DNA from: a virus
Strand: one strand, 5' to 3'
Length of the DNA stretch: 36,219 nt
IMG/VR virus record: IMGVR_UViG_3300040801_001436
Span: 1-36,219 of that record
How positions within the stretch are numbered: the stretch's first letter is position 1; every line of letters starts with the position of its first letter. Positions 25,864 through 35,032 of this stretch are shown piece after piece. The position numbers were made by a program, and so were the translations under genes. Below the pieces are notes generated by a model. That model ran no database searches, was not told where the DNA came from, and saw only the letters and a program-made list of their open reading frames with translations.

Positions 25864-27912
25864 ATGGCCAGCAAGAAGTACGGCACAGACAGGTTCTCTG
25901 GCCTAGATAGCCAGACCGCCCCGCACTTGCTGGACCCGAGCGCCTTGCAGGTGGCCACCAACGTGGACTACTCCGAGCGCGGGGCCATCAAGTCGCTCAA
26001 GGAGGGCGACCTGATCAAGCAGGCCGGCGGAGAGTTGATGGGCGGCGGTTGGGTAAAGGTTGGCGGTGTAGACTACTACATCTACAAGGAGTACGACGGC
26101 GGCGAGGTGATCCGCGCCTACAACCTGAGTTCCGGGACCGCAGGCGCCCCGATCGGCAGTAGCCTAGCCTGGGGGCAGAACGATCTCCAAGTGGTCCAGG
26201 GCGACGGCGTGGCCATTCTGACGGACGGCGCGGTCAACCGAATCTACGACGGCACCAACCTGTACGGCTTCGGCGCTCCCGCCGCTACGGACGATGCCGG
26301 CATCCGGTCTGAGGACCAGGTGATCGTCTACGCCGTGCCGGCGGTGAGCATCACGAATGTGTCTGTCGGGGCAGATCCGTATCCCGTCACGGTGACCGCC
26401 GCCGGCCACGGACTTACCGACGGCGACAAGGTGTGGATAACTGGCGTGGGCGGAGCCACCGAGATCAACGATGCCCTCTACACGGTAACCAACGTTGACG
26501 GCAACGACTTTGACCTTGATGGCATCGACGGCAGCGGGTGGGGTGCATACACCACGGGCGGGAGCGCCTACCCCGACGCCTGCGGGTACGCCGGGACGTA
26601 CAAGTTCCGGGTGTCCAATGTGGTGACCCTGCCGAGCGGAGAGGTCATCGAGGGCAGCGCGGAGTTGATGCCGATAAGGGAGACAGCCCACGGAGAGTCC
26701 TTTGACGAATATGAGATCGCAGAGACCGACAGGGTTACGCTGATCTGCATCGGCTTCGAGGACACTGACGTGAGCGACTGGGTGGCCGGCGACTATACGG
26801 CCGGCACCGATCTCACCGTCTCGCGGCGGGTGTACCGCAACAAGTACGGGGACACGTCGCAGGGGTATCTGGCCTACACGTTCCCGCACGCAGACATCTA
26901 CGATGTGGTCAACCACTACGACTCTGTGCTGGACCACACGTCGGACATTGACCTTGGAGCCCAATGGCTTCCGTCGTCCTTTGACGCCCATGACGCGCCC
27001 GACACGTTCTCCGTGGCCGCTACGCACGCCTTCAGGCTCTACGTGGGCGTGGGCAACGAGGTCTACTGGAGCGGCACGGACGGCCAGAACTACTTTAAGC
27101 CCACGGACACCATCGCTGTCGGTGAGGACGTGACCGGCCTGGTATCTGTCGGCAACTACCTGGTCATCTTCAGCCAGAATGGTGCGTGGCTGTGGGATCC
27201 ATCTGAGCCCCGGCTACTGGATCTGAAGGTGCGGTACGGTGTCGAGGACTTCCACGGAATCGAGACGTTCGACGGCCGGGTGTGGTTCGCCAACCATCTC
27301 GGGCTGTTCACCCTGGACGCCGCCCAGATCGGCGGCTTCTCGGTGGACATGGTGCAAAGCTCCCCGGCGTCCGGTCCGGTAGATGATGAGTGGCGCGCGT
27401 GCAGCGGTGACTGGTCGCTGGGGAGTACGCACGACACGCTCTATTGCAACTGTAGGGGGGACTCGTCCTCGGATACATTCGTGCTGCATGTTGGGGACAA
27501 TTCCCGATGGGGAAAGTTTGCCCCCGCCGACGTGGTTGGCCACGGTTTTATCACCGATCGGGAAAACAACCGGGTGCTGTACGCCGACAGCGACGGCTCG
27601 ATCACGGCCATCAGCGAGGGCGATGACGACATGACGGTGACGGCGAAGACGCCCCTGTACGGGGGTGGACTCGACTCCCGCGTGACGCGATTGAAGGTAG
27701 ACGTGGGGCCTCAGACCACCCTTTCGGCCACGATCACCAGCAACAGGGGCGGGACTTCCACCGTGTCTGTTGCGCCGACGGCCGGCCGGACGGTGGCCTA
27801 CCTGGAGCCGACCAAGCTGGCTGGAGAGTTCTTTGACGTAGAGTTCAGTTTCACTGGAACCTTGTACGGGTATGTGCTGGAGACGACCCCGGTACACGGG
27901 CACGGATACTAA
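25864..27912 (+). CDS. tail-hub/DNA-stabilisation-like protein, 682 aa
   Basis: An all-beta protein of podovirus tail-nozzle size. The start KYGTDRFSGLDSQTAPHLLD, then LQVATNVDYSERGAIKSLKE, is the pattern of phage stabilisation proteins (P22 gp10-like, tubular-B-like) in which early residues bind the adaptor. Later repeated W/G/D-containing blades (GQNDLQVVQGDGVAILTDGA, VTGLVSVGNYLVIFSQNGAW, GIETFDGRVWFANHLGLF) suggest a beta-propeller. Residues about 160-240 look like an inserted Ig-type domain (VTVTAAGHGLTDGDKVWITG). Family assignment is by pattern and context. Confidence 0.65.
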   Translation: MASKKYGTDRFSGLDSQTAPHLLDPSALQVATNVDYSERGAIKSLKEGDLIKQAGGELMGGGWVKVGGVDYYIYKEYDGGEVIRAYNLSSGTAGAPIGSSLAWGQNDLQVVQGDGVAILTDGAVNRIYDGTNLYGFGAPAATDDAGIRSEDQVIVYAVPAVSITNVSVGADPYPVTVTAAGHGLTDGDKVWITGVGGATEINDALYTVTNVDGNDFDLDGIDGSGWGAYTTGGSAYPDACGYAGTYKFRVSNVVTLPSGEVIEGSAELMPIRETAHGESFDEYEIAETDRVTLICIGFEDTDVSDWVAGDYTAGTDLTVSRRVYRNKYGDTSQGYLAYTFPHADIYDVVNHYDSVLDHTSDIDLGAQWLPSSFDAHDAPDTFSVAATHAFRLYVGVGNEVYWSGTDGQNYFKPTDTIAVGEDVTGLVSVGNYLVIFSQNGAWLWDPSEPRLLDLKVRYGVEDFHGIETFDGRVWFANHLGLFTLDAAQIGGFSVDMVQSSPASGPVDDEWRACSGDWSLGSTHDTLYCNCRGDSSSDTFVLHVGDNSRWGKFAPADVVGHGFITDRENNRVLYADSDGSITAISEGDDDMTVTAKTPLYGGGLDSRVTRLKVDVGPQTTLSATITSNRGGTSTVSVAPTAGRTVAYLEPTKLAGEFFDVEFSFTGTLYGYVLETTPVHGHGY

Positions 27913-27923
27913 GGAGTAGAGAG

Positions 27924-28466
27924 ATGGCTATCGACCCTCTAGGCGCTGGACTCATGGTGGGCGGCAACGTCTTGTCTGGGCTTCTCCAAGGAGACCAGGA
28001 GATGCCGGCCGTGCCCCGGTCCTACACTGGACTTTTGAGCCCTGAGCAGGTGTCCGCCACCAACAGCCTGATCGGGCTCCTGATGTCCGGCGGCGGTGAC
28101 TTTGGCGGCGCGGCCACCCGACAGGCCAACACGACCTTGATGGACCAGATGGCGCGGCGCGGCATTGATCCTAACGGAAAGTTTGCTGCGTCGGCGCAGG
28201 CTGGTATGATGGGCAACATCGCCGCGCAGGCCGGTCAAAACAGGCACAACACCCTGCTGCAACTGCTCAACAGCCGCCCTGGCAACCAGATCAACTATCA
28301 GAACCTTGGCTACGGGTTCGAGGGAACGCCGTTTGGCCAGGGCGCAAGCGCCATGTCCGGCATCACTGCTGCGCGCCCGAGCGGCGGCGGCACCAGGTTC
28401 CAGCGCGCATGGGATGACCTTGAGAACCAGGCGGCTAACCGCTACCGCAGCGGAGGGACGTACTAG
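27924..28466 (+). CDS. putative internal virion (ejection) protein A, 180 aa
   Basis: Gly/Ala/Met-rich with little charge at the N-terminus (PLGAGLMVGGNVLSGLLQGD), then helices (EQVSATNSLIGLLMSGGG, ANTTLMDQMARRGIDPNG, QAGMMGNIAAQAGQN). Such Gly-Ala-rich, partly hydrophobic proteins in front of larger helical ones are typical for podovirus ejection cassettes. No enzyme motif is visible. The start follows AAGGAGTAGAG. The next gene is 2 bases away. Confidence 0.5.
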   Translation: MAIDPLGAGLMVGGNVLSGLLQGDQEMPAVPRSYTGLLSPEQVSATNSLIGLLMSGGGDFGGAATRQANTTLMDQMARRGIDPNGKFAASAQAGMMGNIAAQAGQNRHNTLLQLLNSRPGNQINYQNLGYGFEGTPFGQGASAMSGITAARPSGGGTRFQRAWDDLENQAANRYRSGGTY

Positions 28467-28468
28467 CC

Positions 28469-29365
28469 ATGGCTACCAGCAGAGGGAACAGGGCTGGATC
28501 TGCTCTAGGGCAAGGGCTGTCTCAGTTGGGGCAGTTGATGATGCAGGCCCAGCAGCAGGAAGCCGACGACCAGCGCCGGAACGCCGAGTGGGAACGCCGG
28601 TTCCAGATGCAGGCAGACCAGCGGGAGCAGGAGTTGCAGGACCGGCGTGACTATGAGAACGAGCCGGTGCCCCTGCTGAGCCTGCCCATGCTCGGGGACG
28701 TGCAGGTTCCCCGCAACCTCGCCTCTCAGTTGGCCCAGCCGTTGATGTACATGATGCGGGATGCGGCCAAGGGCGAGGGCGGTGCGTACAACCCGGAGAC
28801 AGACCCAGTAGTCCGGCGGAAGCTGTACCTTGATCAGCTCGGAGTGGGGGAAGACCCAAAGCCGAGAGACCCCCAGCTTGACCTCGGCACCCGCCTGGGG
28901 AACCAGCAGAAGATTGATGACATGTGGATTGAGAACCTTCCCCCAGGCCCTCAGTGGGATTGGCTGCTGGCCACTGGTGGCGCTGCGCCGGCCAAGGCGC
29001 TGTTCTCGGAGTTGGTCTCTGGTGGGATGCCGGCCGCAGAGGCGTCTACGAAGGTCGCCGCGAAGCTCGGCGATATGCCAGACAACTACTACTTCAAGCC
29101 ATCTGGAGACACTTACACCGTCCGCGAGGACCGCAGCCGGTGGCCGGACCGAACGATTAGCGACCAAAAAGATGTCGAGTCTCTGCGCCAGATGCTTCTG
29201 TCCGGATATGGCGGCGGCGAGGATACCGGCGGTCAGGCCGATAGCTATCGCCTGAGTGACGGGTCCGAACTTGTGAACGAGGGCGGACAATGGGTGGTCT
29301 ACGGGCCGGACGGCAAGCCCTATCGGGCGCTACCGGAGGATCTGGCCGAAGCCGGGGTGCGGTAA
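28469..29365 (+). CDS. putative internal virion (ejection) protein B, 298 aa
   Basis: Helical Gln/Glu/Arg-rich N-terminal region (LGQLMMQAQQQEADDQRRNA, ERRFQMQADQREQELQDRR) likely to form a coiled coil, then LSLPMLGDVQVPRNLASQLA and a mixed C-terminal part. Position between two other ejection-type genes supports membership of the internal core that leaves with the DNA. No enzymatic motif is seen. It abuts the 1201-aa gene without a gap. Confidence 0.5.
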   Translation: MATSRGNRAGSALGQGLSQLGQLMMQAQQQEADDQRRNAEWERRFQMQADQREQELQDRRDYENEPVPLLSLPMLGDVQVPRNLASQLAQPLMYMMRDAAKGEGGAYNPETDPVVRRKLYLDQLGVGEDPKPRDPQLDLGTRLGNQQKIDDMWIENLPPGPQWDWLLATGGAAPAKALFSELVSGGMPAAEASTKVAAKLGDMPDNYYFKPSGDTYTVREDRSRWPDRTISDQKDVESLRQMLLSGYGGGEDTGGQADSYRLSDGSELVNEGGQWVVYGPDGKPYRALPEDLAEAGVR

Positions 29366-32300
29366 ATGCGTAAGCGAGAACCACTTGTCCGAGATCGCGA
29401 GCCGCTGGCCAGGGCCCGAGAGCCCCTGGCGCCAGGGCGGGACGAGCCCGGGGCGCTCATGCGGCTTTTGATGTCTGCCAAAGAGGGCGGGGCCAACGTC
29501 CTGTACGGGGCGGAACATGCGGCGAGGAGCCACTTTGCCGACTGGATGAACCCGGACCCTGAGTCTATCTCCGGCATGTCGTGGGACGAGTTGGAGCGGC
29601 TGTACTCTGGCAATGATGAAATGCTTGGTCAGGTGGCCGAGGCGCGCCGGCAGAACGAAGCCGCCCGCGCTAGCGCGTCCGCCGGTGTTCGTGCCAGGGC
29701 GGACGAGCAATCTGAGTCGCTTGCTGGGATGCACGTAGACGACAAGAATGTTCTGGAAAAACTGGCCGGCGCTGTCGGGTCTGCTGCCGCAATCGCCCCC
29801 GTTGCGCTAGCTGCTGCCGCCACCCGCAATCCTGGCCTGGCCATGATGCTTCCTGCGGCCCTTGAGGGTGCTGCCGAGACTGGGGGAGCGCAGAAAGAGC
29901 TTATTTACGGACACGATGCAGACCCGCTAGAGGCGTCTCAGGACACGAAGCCCCTGATGTTGGCCAACCTGTTGTTGGCTAGAGTCATGCCAGGCATCTG
30001 GGGGTCTGCCGGCAGGGCCGGGTCTGGTACTGCCCTGAGCAGGTTCGCCAGGACCGCCGCCGAGGAGGCCGGGCAGGAGGGCTTGCAGAACGTCATGTCT
30101 GGCACCCAGGTGTCTGCCGCGTCAGGCACCCCGCTGTCAGAGAACATTGAGCCGTCTCAGACGCTTGAGGAGATGGCCCTTGGCGGGGCTGTCGGCATCT
30201 TGGGCGAGAGCGTCACTACTGGCATTGATTCTGCGGTGGAGTTCATCAGGCGCCGGGATAGCGCCGCCGCTTCTGGCCGCGAGGAAGCTGCTGACAGGCT
30301 GCTGGAAGAGGTGGAGGCCGTAAAGTCCGGGAACGTCTCCGCCATGGAAGAGATCCACTCAAGGATGATCAAGGAAGAGCGCGCGGCGCGGGAGGAGTCG
30401 GAGCGCCGAACTGCCAGGATGAACCCGATCGCCCGGCGGCGCGCTCGGCGTGAAATGGAGAACGCCCAGGCAGACAGGGCCGCCCTCGGTCGCGCCATTG
30501 AGGCGGCCAAGTCCAACCTTGACGAGTACAAGGCCGGGGTAGAGGCGGCCGAGGTCGCCGGCGGCGAGGCCCAGGTAGCCTCGGTTGAGGCCGAGGAAAC
30601 CCTGGACGCCGGCCAGATCAGGGCTATCGCAGAAGCCCGCGAGACTGAGAGGATCAGGCGCCCCGCCCTTGAAGGCGACATCGCGCCGACTGATACCGGG
30701 ATTGACAGGCTTGCAGAAGAGCGTGCGTCTGCCAGCCTCGACGCCGTGGCCCCGGAGGGTGCCCAGGAGGCTGGCCAACCAGCGCCAGAACCGCCGCAGG
30801 GCGGCACGGGGGACATCTACCTAGGGGCGGGACTTGGCGGCGCTCAGGCGGCCCTAAAGCCCCCGCAGATGGCTGGGATGCCAGAGTACCAGGCCATTGA
30901 CGGCAACGGCGTTTCTGTTGGCGCCACAGTGTACAACAAGACTGGAGATGTGCGGGCCGCTGCTGACGCTTTTTCCGCGAATCTCGGCGCACCGCAGCAG
31001 TTGCTTGACGCCATCCCCAACATGTCAGATGCATCTCCTGGGATGTTTAACCTGAGCGGCCGGAAGGCCGAGGGCAATATCGCCGGCGGCGAGGCCCAGG
31101 GCGTGCTTGAGCGACATTCTATCCAGCCCCAGCTAGAGGCCGAGGCTGCGCGAGCCAAGTACATGGAGCGCCTTGCCAACAGGGCTCGCGGGGTGATCAG
31201 GGGGCTCACCAAGGCACAGCGCGTTGACTTCACCAGAAGGATGGAAGACCCCAACCATGCCGGAGACAAGGACGTGGCCGCTATTCGCGGTCTCCTTGAC
31301 ATGATCCGCGAAGAGGTGAATTACGCGAGGGTCAAGCGGGGCGACACCCCGATGGGGCGGATTCCGAACTACATCACGCACATGCGCAGCCAGAGTTTCT
31401 GGGACCAGTTGTTGGCCAGAAACGACCCGGCAGTTGAGCGGGCAGTCGGCCGGGGTGCTGACAATTTCTTTAATCCGTTTGCCCAGGTCCGCGACACGCA
31501 GGACATGGCCAACCGCGAGATGGATATCGCCGTTCTGTTGGGTGCGTATATCCGCGCCGCCGCCAAGGACATCTTTAACTCCCCCGTGATTCGCCAGCGG
31601 CAGGAGTTTGCGGACGCGCTGGAGGCTTCTGGCCGGGCCAGGTCTGCAAAGATGGTGCGCGACATTACGGATAGGGTCTGGCGAGACACGCCGCATGGGT
31701 TCAGCAAGGCTGTATCGGAGTCCCCGAGGATTGTTCGGGGCGCCGCCGCCGCTCTCAAGTGGAGCCGCCGCAGGCTAAGTGAGGCCGCCCTTGTCGGCAA
31801 CCTCACGTTCCTTGTGGCCATCCAGCCGGCGTCCATGGCCAACACGCTCATGCGGTACGGGATCAGGAACACCGTGCTTGGCGGCCTGAATGTATTTAAT
31901 CCCAAATTCCGCCGGTATGTGTTCAACGAGTTGCGCGGTGGCATTGAGAAGGCGTCCGGTCACAACTTGCTACAGGGTGACGCCGGGTCTTCCACCTCGG
32001 CCACATCCAGGGGCGACTTGGTTCCCCGCAGTCGGCACAAGCTCATCGTGGACACGATCAACGTGGTCTCAAAGGAGCTTGAAAAGAATCTGTACCTGAT
32101 GAGCGCGGCCGCTGGGTATCACCACGCCACCAAGGATCTTGGCTGGACTGACCCTAACGACATCAAGCAGCACATGCATGAGGCGGGGAACACCACGCAG
32201 CAGGCGTACTATCGCGCCGACCAGATCGGGTGGCAGCACAGCCCTGAGTTGACTGCCCTGTTCCCGTTCCTCACGTACTTGTTCGAGACCGGCAACACGT

Positions 32301-32971
32301 TCGCCGAGGTTATCGCGTCCCCCGCCGTCCACGCCGCGACCGGCAAGAGGCTTGGCATCCTCAAGGACGAAGCGTTTGTTGGGAAGTCGCGGGCCTCGTC
32401 CGCCATGCTGGCAGCCAAGCGCCTGGCCAGTTACCTGATTGCCCTTTGGATGTGGGAAGAGGCGTGGGCCACGGGCACCGGGCGGCGCCCGTTCAGGGAC
32501 ATCCTGTTTGGCAAGGAGCCGTCCCCGGTCATGCCAGAGCAGCAGTTGGCGGACTTCGCCAGGGCGCTTGAGCGCGCCATGAAGTACGAGGACGTAGAGC
32601 CCCTTGTGAAGTTCATGACCAGGTACTACGTGGCCGGTGGTGCGCAGATCAACCGCTTGCGGCAGACCTTGAGGGCCGTCAACAGCGGCGGAGAAGTTAC
32701 CCGCAAGGAGCGCAGGAACGGTCGGATAGTAGAGCGCCCAATGTTCAGCATCGAGGGCGAGGAGCTTCGGTCGGCAGCGTTCGGCCCGTATGCGACCAGC
32801 GAGGGCTCGGAGTATGCCGACAAGCACTTTGGCGGATCTCCCGGCTGGTCGCTGTTCACGCAGTTCATGGAGAGCACCGGGCTGTCTGACGATGAAGAGG
32901 CGGCCCTTGGGATGGGCCGCCGTACAGAGAGGCGCCGGGGCAGCGGGCGCGGCAGGCGTGGCCGGAGGTAG
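29366..32971 (+). CDS. giant internal virion (ejection) protein, 1201 aa
   Basis: The largest gene of the window. The N-terminus has three REPL repeats (KREPLVRDREPLARAREPL), then Ala-rich amphipathic helices (GAVGSAAAIAPVALAAAATR, SLEGM-type linkers) and a long charged coil (about 300-420). The C-terminal half carries ITHMRSQSFWDQL, AALKWSRRRLSEAALVGNLT and FLVAIQPASMANTLM, which may be membrane-interacting. Size, helical composition and last place in the late operon fit the T7 gp16/P22-type ejection proteins that make a conduit across the envelope. I see no transglycosylase or RNA-polymerase motif. The C-terminus is basic (RRTERRRGSGRGRRGRR). Confidence 0.6.
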   Translation: MRKREPLVRDREPLARAREPLAPGRDEPGALMRLLMSAKEGGANVLYGAEHAARSHFADWMNPDPESISGMSWDELERLYSGNDEMLGQVAEARRQNEAARASASAGVRARADEQSESLAGMHVDDKNVLEKLAGAVGSAAAIAPVALAAAATRNPGLAMMLPAALEGAAETGGAQKELIYGHDADPLEASQDTKPLMLANLLLARVMPGIWGSAGRAGSGTALSRFARTAAEEAGQEGLQNVMSGTQVSAASGTPLSENIEPSQTLEEMALGGAVGILGESVTTGIDSAVEFIRRRDSAAASGREEAADRLLEEVEAVKSGNVSAMEEIHSRMIKEERAAREESERRTARMNPIARRRARREMENAQADRAALGRAIEAAKSNLDEYKAGVEAAEVAGGEAQVASVEAEETLDAGQIRAIAEARETERIRRPALEGDIAPTDTGIDRLAEERASASLDAVAPEGAQEAGQPAPEPPQGGTGDIYLGAGLGGAQAALKPPQMAGMPEYQAIDGNGVSVGATVYNKTGDVRAAADAFSANLGAPQQLLDAIPNMSDASPGMFNLSGRKAEGNIAGGEAQGVLERHSIQPQLEAEAARAKYMERLANRARGVIRGLTKAQRVDFTRRMEDPNHAGDKDVAAIRGLLDMIREEVNYARVKRGDTPMGRIPNYITHMRSQSFWDQLLARNDPAVERAVGRGADNFFNPFAQVRDTQDMANREMDIAVLLGAYIRAAAKDIFNSPVIRQRQEFADALEASGRARSAKMVRDITDRVWRDTPHGFSKAVSESPRIVRGAAAALKWSRRRLSEAALVGNLTFLVAIQPASMANTLMRYGIRNTVLGGLNVFNPKFRRYVFNELRGGIEKASGHNLLQGDAGSSTSATSRGDLVPRSRHKLIVDTINVVSKELEKNLYLMSAAAGYHHATKDLGWTDPNDIKQHMHEAGNTTQQAYYRADQIGWQHSPELTALFPFLTYLFETGNTFAEVIASPAVHAATGKRLGILKDEAFVGKSRASSAMLAAKRLASYLIALWMWEEAWATGTGRRPFRDILFGKEPSPVMPEQQLADFARALERAMKYEDVEPLVKFMTRYYVAGGAQINRLRQTLRAVNSGGEVTRKERRNGRIVERPMFSIEGEELRSAAFGPYATSEGSEYADKHFGGSPGWSLFTQFMESTGLSDDEEAALGMGRRTERRRGSGRGRRGRR

Positions 32972-32994
32972 GCTACACCTCCCGCTCTAGCGGG
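32964..32994. terminator. two adjoining stem-loops between convergent operons
   Basis: GGAGGT/ACCTCC (32964-32969 with 32977-32982) and CCCGCT/AGCGGG (32981-32986 with 32989-32994) lie exactly where the rightward late genes and the leftward genes end, one base apart. The hairpins can form on both strands but lack T-tracts, so they are at best weak or factor-dependent bidirectional terminators. Confidence 0.4.
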
Positions 32995-33200
32995 GCCTGC
33001 TGGATAAACCGCTCCCGCATATCAATCAGCTCATCAATCAGAGCGTCCAGCCCGCTGGCCATGCCGAAGAACACACATCGGCCGTCAGCGGGCACTCCCT
33101 GTCTAACCCAGAACCCCTGCTCTGTAACGAGAATGGACGTGGGCACGCCGTCGATCACGGTCATGCGCTCGATGGTGGTGCGCTCAACTGTCTTGGCCAT
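32973..33200 (-). CDS. hypothetical protein, 75 aa
   Basis: MAKTVERTTIERMTVIDGVP opens a small alpha/beta protein with FWVRQGVPADGRCVFFG and a C-terminal helix (LDALIDELIDMRERFIQ). The start follows GGAGG with six-base spacing and overlaps the RuvC-like gene by 17 bp. It is the last leftward gene before the late operon. No family is recognised. Confidence 0.6.
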   Translation of the reverse strand: MAKTVERTTIERMTVIDGVPTSILVTEQGFWVRQGVPADGRCVFFGMASGLDALIDELIDMRERFIQQAPLEREV

Positions 33201-33675
33201 TGTGAACCTCCGCAGCTAGTGCGATACCCATGGCGTCGGCCACGGCCTCGCGCGACTTCTTGGTTAGATCAGAGATATCCAGCAACTCCATGGCGGCCAT
33301 GGACATATCCCGCTTGTCCGCCTTGCCGCTGCCGGTGAGCGCCTTCTTGGCCGACGTCGGTGCGACCCGCACCACCTCCATGCCTAGCCCGAGCGCCCTC
33401 TCGGCCATGACCCCGATCAGTTCCCGCTGCTTGAACGCGGACTGCATGGAGTGGCCGTGCGTGGCATGGTTCTCCTCGATGGCAAAAATCGCCCCCTTGT
33501 GGACGTATTGGTCTACATATGCCAAGACGTGCCCCCTGATGTACTCACACTTGCCCTCCACCTTCATGCCGGTAGGGCCGCCCACGGCGTACACGTCTAT
33601 GAACGACTGTGTTCTGGTATCGTAGACTGCTACCCCCGTCATGGTGAGCCCCGGGTCTATGCCGATGATGATCAT
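33184..33675 (-). CDS. RuvC-like Holliday-junction resolvase, 163 aa
   Basis: An RNase-H-fold nuclease that cuts four-way junctions. The first acidic residue is D7 in IIIGIDPGLTMTG, the second E67/E68 in FAIEENHATHG, and the last D147 in SREAVADAMGIALAA; a basic loop TGSGKADKRDM (about 114-124) precedes it. All acidic sites expected for RuvC are there. In this phage it would resolve recombination intermediates made with the Rad52-type protein and prepare DNA for packaging. The start overlaps the SLOG-gene stop as ATGA. Confidence 0.88.
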   Translation of the reverse strand: MIIIGIDPGLTMTGVAVYDTRTQSFIDVYAVGGPTGMKVEGKCEYIRGHVLAYVDQYVHKGAIFAIEENHATHGHSMQSAFKQRELIGVMAERALGLGMEVVRVAPTSAKKALTGSGKADKRDMSMAAMELLDISDLTKKSREAVADAMGIALAAEVHNGQDS

Positions 33676-34013
33676 GGCTGCACCACATACACGTCGAGGT
33701 CGGACGACCTTGCTTGGCCTATCATGTTCTCAGTCCCCTTCCCGCCGGGGAACGCCACAAGCGCCCCAGCGTACTCTGCCATTTCTCCATTTCTTGCGGG
33801 ACCGGCGGCCCGGCCGAGCCCTTCCCAGTCCGCTGGGAATCTTTTGACCGGGATGCCCCGCGCGGACGCCCAATCCTCGCCGGCCGCATCGGCCCCGCTA
33901 GCGCCACCGCTTACTACTTCCGACACCTTCACGAACGAATTGAACGCATCCATGTACCCGAATAGATACGCCCGGTAGTTGAACCTGCGTCCGCCTGCGA
34001 TTATCACCTTCAC
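33672..34013 (-). CDS. SLOG-fold DUF2493 (YspA-like) protein, 113 aa
   Basis: VKVIIAGGRRFNY at the start, VVSGGASGADAAGEDWASAR and PVKRFPADW in the middle, then ARNGEMAEYAGALVAFPGGKGT: the complete signature of DUF2493, a Rossmann-like SLOG domain thought to bind nucleotides or nucleotide-derived ligands. GTG 34013 is my start (AAAGGTGGGCAAGATC upstream); an earlier GTG would add VGKI. It is translationally coupled to the resolvase gene. SLOG proteins take part in nucleotide signalling and defence; in phages their task is not settled. Confidence 0.85.
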   Translation of the reverse strand: MKVIIAGGRRFNYRAYLFGYMDAFNSFVKVSEVVSGGASGADAAGEDWASARGIPVKRFPADWEGLGRAAGPARNGEMAEYAGALVAFPGGKGTENMIGQARSSDLDVYVVQP

Positions 34014-34045
34014 GATCTTGCCCACCTTTCTGGCCGCAGCCGCCG

Positions 34046-34267
34046 CTATCGGCCGTATTTGCGCCCATATGACCGCCGCGCCTGGCTCGCCTTCACGAAA
34101 GCAGACACGACCGCCACCACGAATACGATGGCAAACTGCCCCCATAGCGGTGATGTCACCCACCACCACGACCAGTCTATCGCTCCAGCCAGTTTCATGG
34201 CGATAAACACGATGGAAAGCGCCCCCATAAACCCGATCCCTCCACCGGACGCACTGCTGCTGCTCAT
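34046..34267 (-). CDS. small two-TM membrane protein, 73 aa
   Basis: After a Ser/Gly-rich start come two membrane segments (FMGALSIVFIAMKLAGAI at about 13-30, and LWGQFAIVFVVAVVSAFV at about 41-58) and a basic tail SQARRSYGRKYGR. The layout resembles small holins, but the gene lies among early genes, far from the lysis block, so a different membrane role is as likely. Start ATG 34267 is preceded by AAAGGTGGGCTAGAT. Confidence 0.6.
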   Translation of the reverse strand: MSSSSASGGGIGFMGALSIVFIAMKLAGAIDWSWWWVTSPLWGQFAIVFVVAVVSAFVKASQARRSYGRKYGR

Positions 34268-34342
34268 ATCTAGCCCACCTTTCTGCCCCTAAAACAGCCC
34301 CAATTTCTGCCCGACCTACCACACCTGCCGGGCCTCGATCGT

Positions 34343-34549
34343 CTATTCTTGGGCGGCTTTGCCCCCCCTCCTGCCGGGGCGATAGGGGTACAGCGGGCAT
34401 CCGGTGTCCGTGCAGTCGGCAACGGCGGCCCTCTCGTACCCCATGCACTCCCAGCAGAAGGACTTGATGGCGTTGGCGTGGCTCCTGCCGGACATGGCCT
34501 TCTTGTAGGCCGGCTTGCACACGGACGGGATGTTCTTGCGATCAATCAT
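34343..34549 (-). CDS. small Cys-rich phage protein, 68 aa
   Basis: The core SFCWECMGYERAAVADCTDT, followed by GCPLYPYRPGRRGG, is a pattern I know from many phage genomes (C..CC.G....V..C....CPL.PYR), a likely zinc-binding module of unknown function. The N-terminus is basic (MIDRKNIPSVCKPAYKKAM). It overlaps the upstream gene by 8 bases. A 75-base gap follows it on the minus strand, before the two-TM gene. Confidence 0.65.
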   Translation of the reverse strand: MIDRKNIPSVCKPAYKKAMSGRSHANAIKSFCWECMGYERAAVADCTDTGCPLYPYRPGRRGGKAAQE

Positions 34550-34757
34550 TTCCGGAAGCCTCCAATGCTGCGTGCAGCATATCACACGCCCTGCAAAATG
34601 CGTCGGCCTCCCCGTCGTCGTACCCGCGCCAATATTCGGTGCGGACTGGACTTCTTTCGCGGGCGTCATGTTCCATTTTCCCAAACTGCTGCACAAGGTC
34701 TTGAATGATATCGTCAAGCTGTGGCTGTACAGAATTCCCGCCAAGTCCGGCAACCAT
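34542..34757 (-). CDS. hypothetical protein, 71 aa
   Basis: MVAGLGGNSVQPQLDDIIQD begins at ATG 34757, fixed by AAGGAG five bases upstream. A longer frame would start at 34796 inside the upstream gene. The rest is helical and acidic with EYWRGYDDGEADAFCRACDM, a GYDDGEADA segment common in small phage proteins that pack Cys and acidic helices together. Function unknown. Confidence 0.6.
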   Translation of the reverse strand: MVAGLGGNSVQPQLDDIIQDLVQQFGKMEHDARERSPVRTEYWRGYDDGEADAFCRACDMLHAALEASGND

Positions 34758-34759
34758 GT

Positions 34760-35032
34760 CTACTCCTTGCTTTCTGCGGCGATCTCTTTCCACCACCGCC
34801 GGAAGGTGCCGTCTGCCACGCTGGTCACACCAGACTCGCGGGCAATCGCCCAGGCAGTGCCCGGCCGCATCCTCGGGTTGGTCTCAGCGATCTCCTGCAT
34901 GTTGAGAATGAACTCCCGACACGCAGGGGATGGATCCTTCTGCGCGTGGTGCGGACCCGCCGTTCGCTCCTCCGCTAGTTGCTCTATCCGCGCCCACCGC
35001 TCAGGGCTGATGTGCTCCGTCCGCTTAGTCAT
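34760..35032 (-). CDS. small helix-turn-helix-like protein, 90 aa
   Basis: The C-terminal part (GTAWAIARESGVTSVADGTFRRWW) looks like a helix-turn-helix with a recognition helix ending in RRWW. The N-terminal part is a charged helix (SPERWARIEQLAEERTAG). DNA binding is inferred and could make this a regulator of early genes. ATG 35032 has GGGAGGAACCC before it and overlaps the phosphoesterase gene by 8 bases. Confidence 0.5.
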   Translation of the reverse strand: MTKRTEHISPERWARIEQLAEERTAGPHHAQKDPSPACREFILNMQEIAETNPRMRPGTAWAIARESGVTSVADGTFRRWWKEIAAESKE

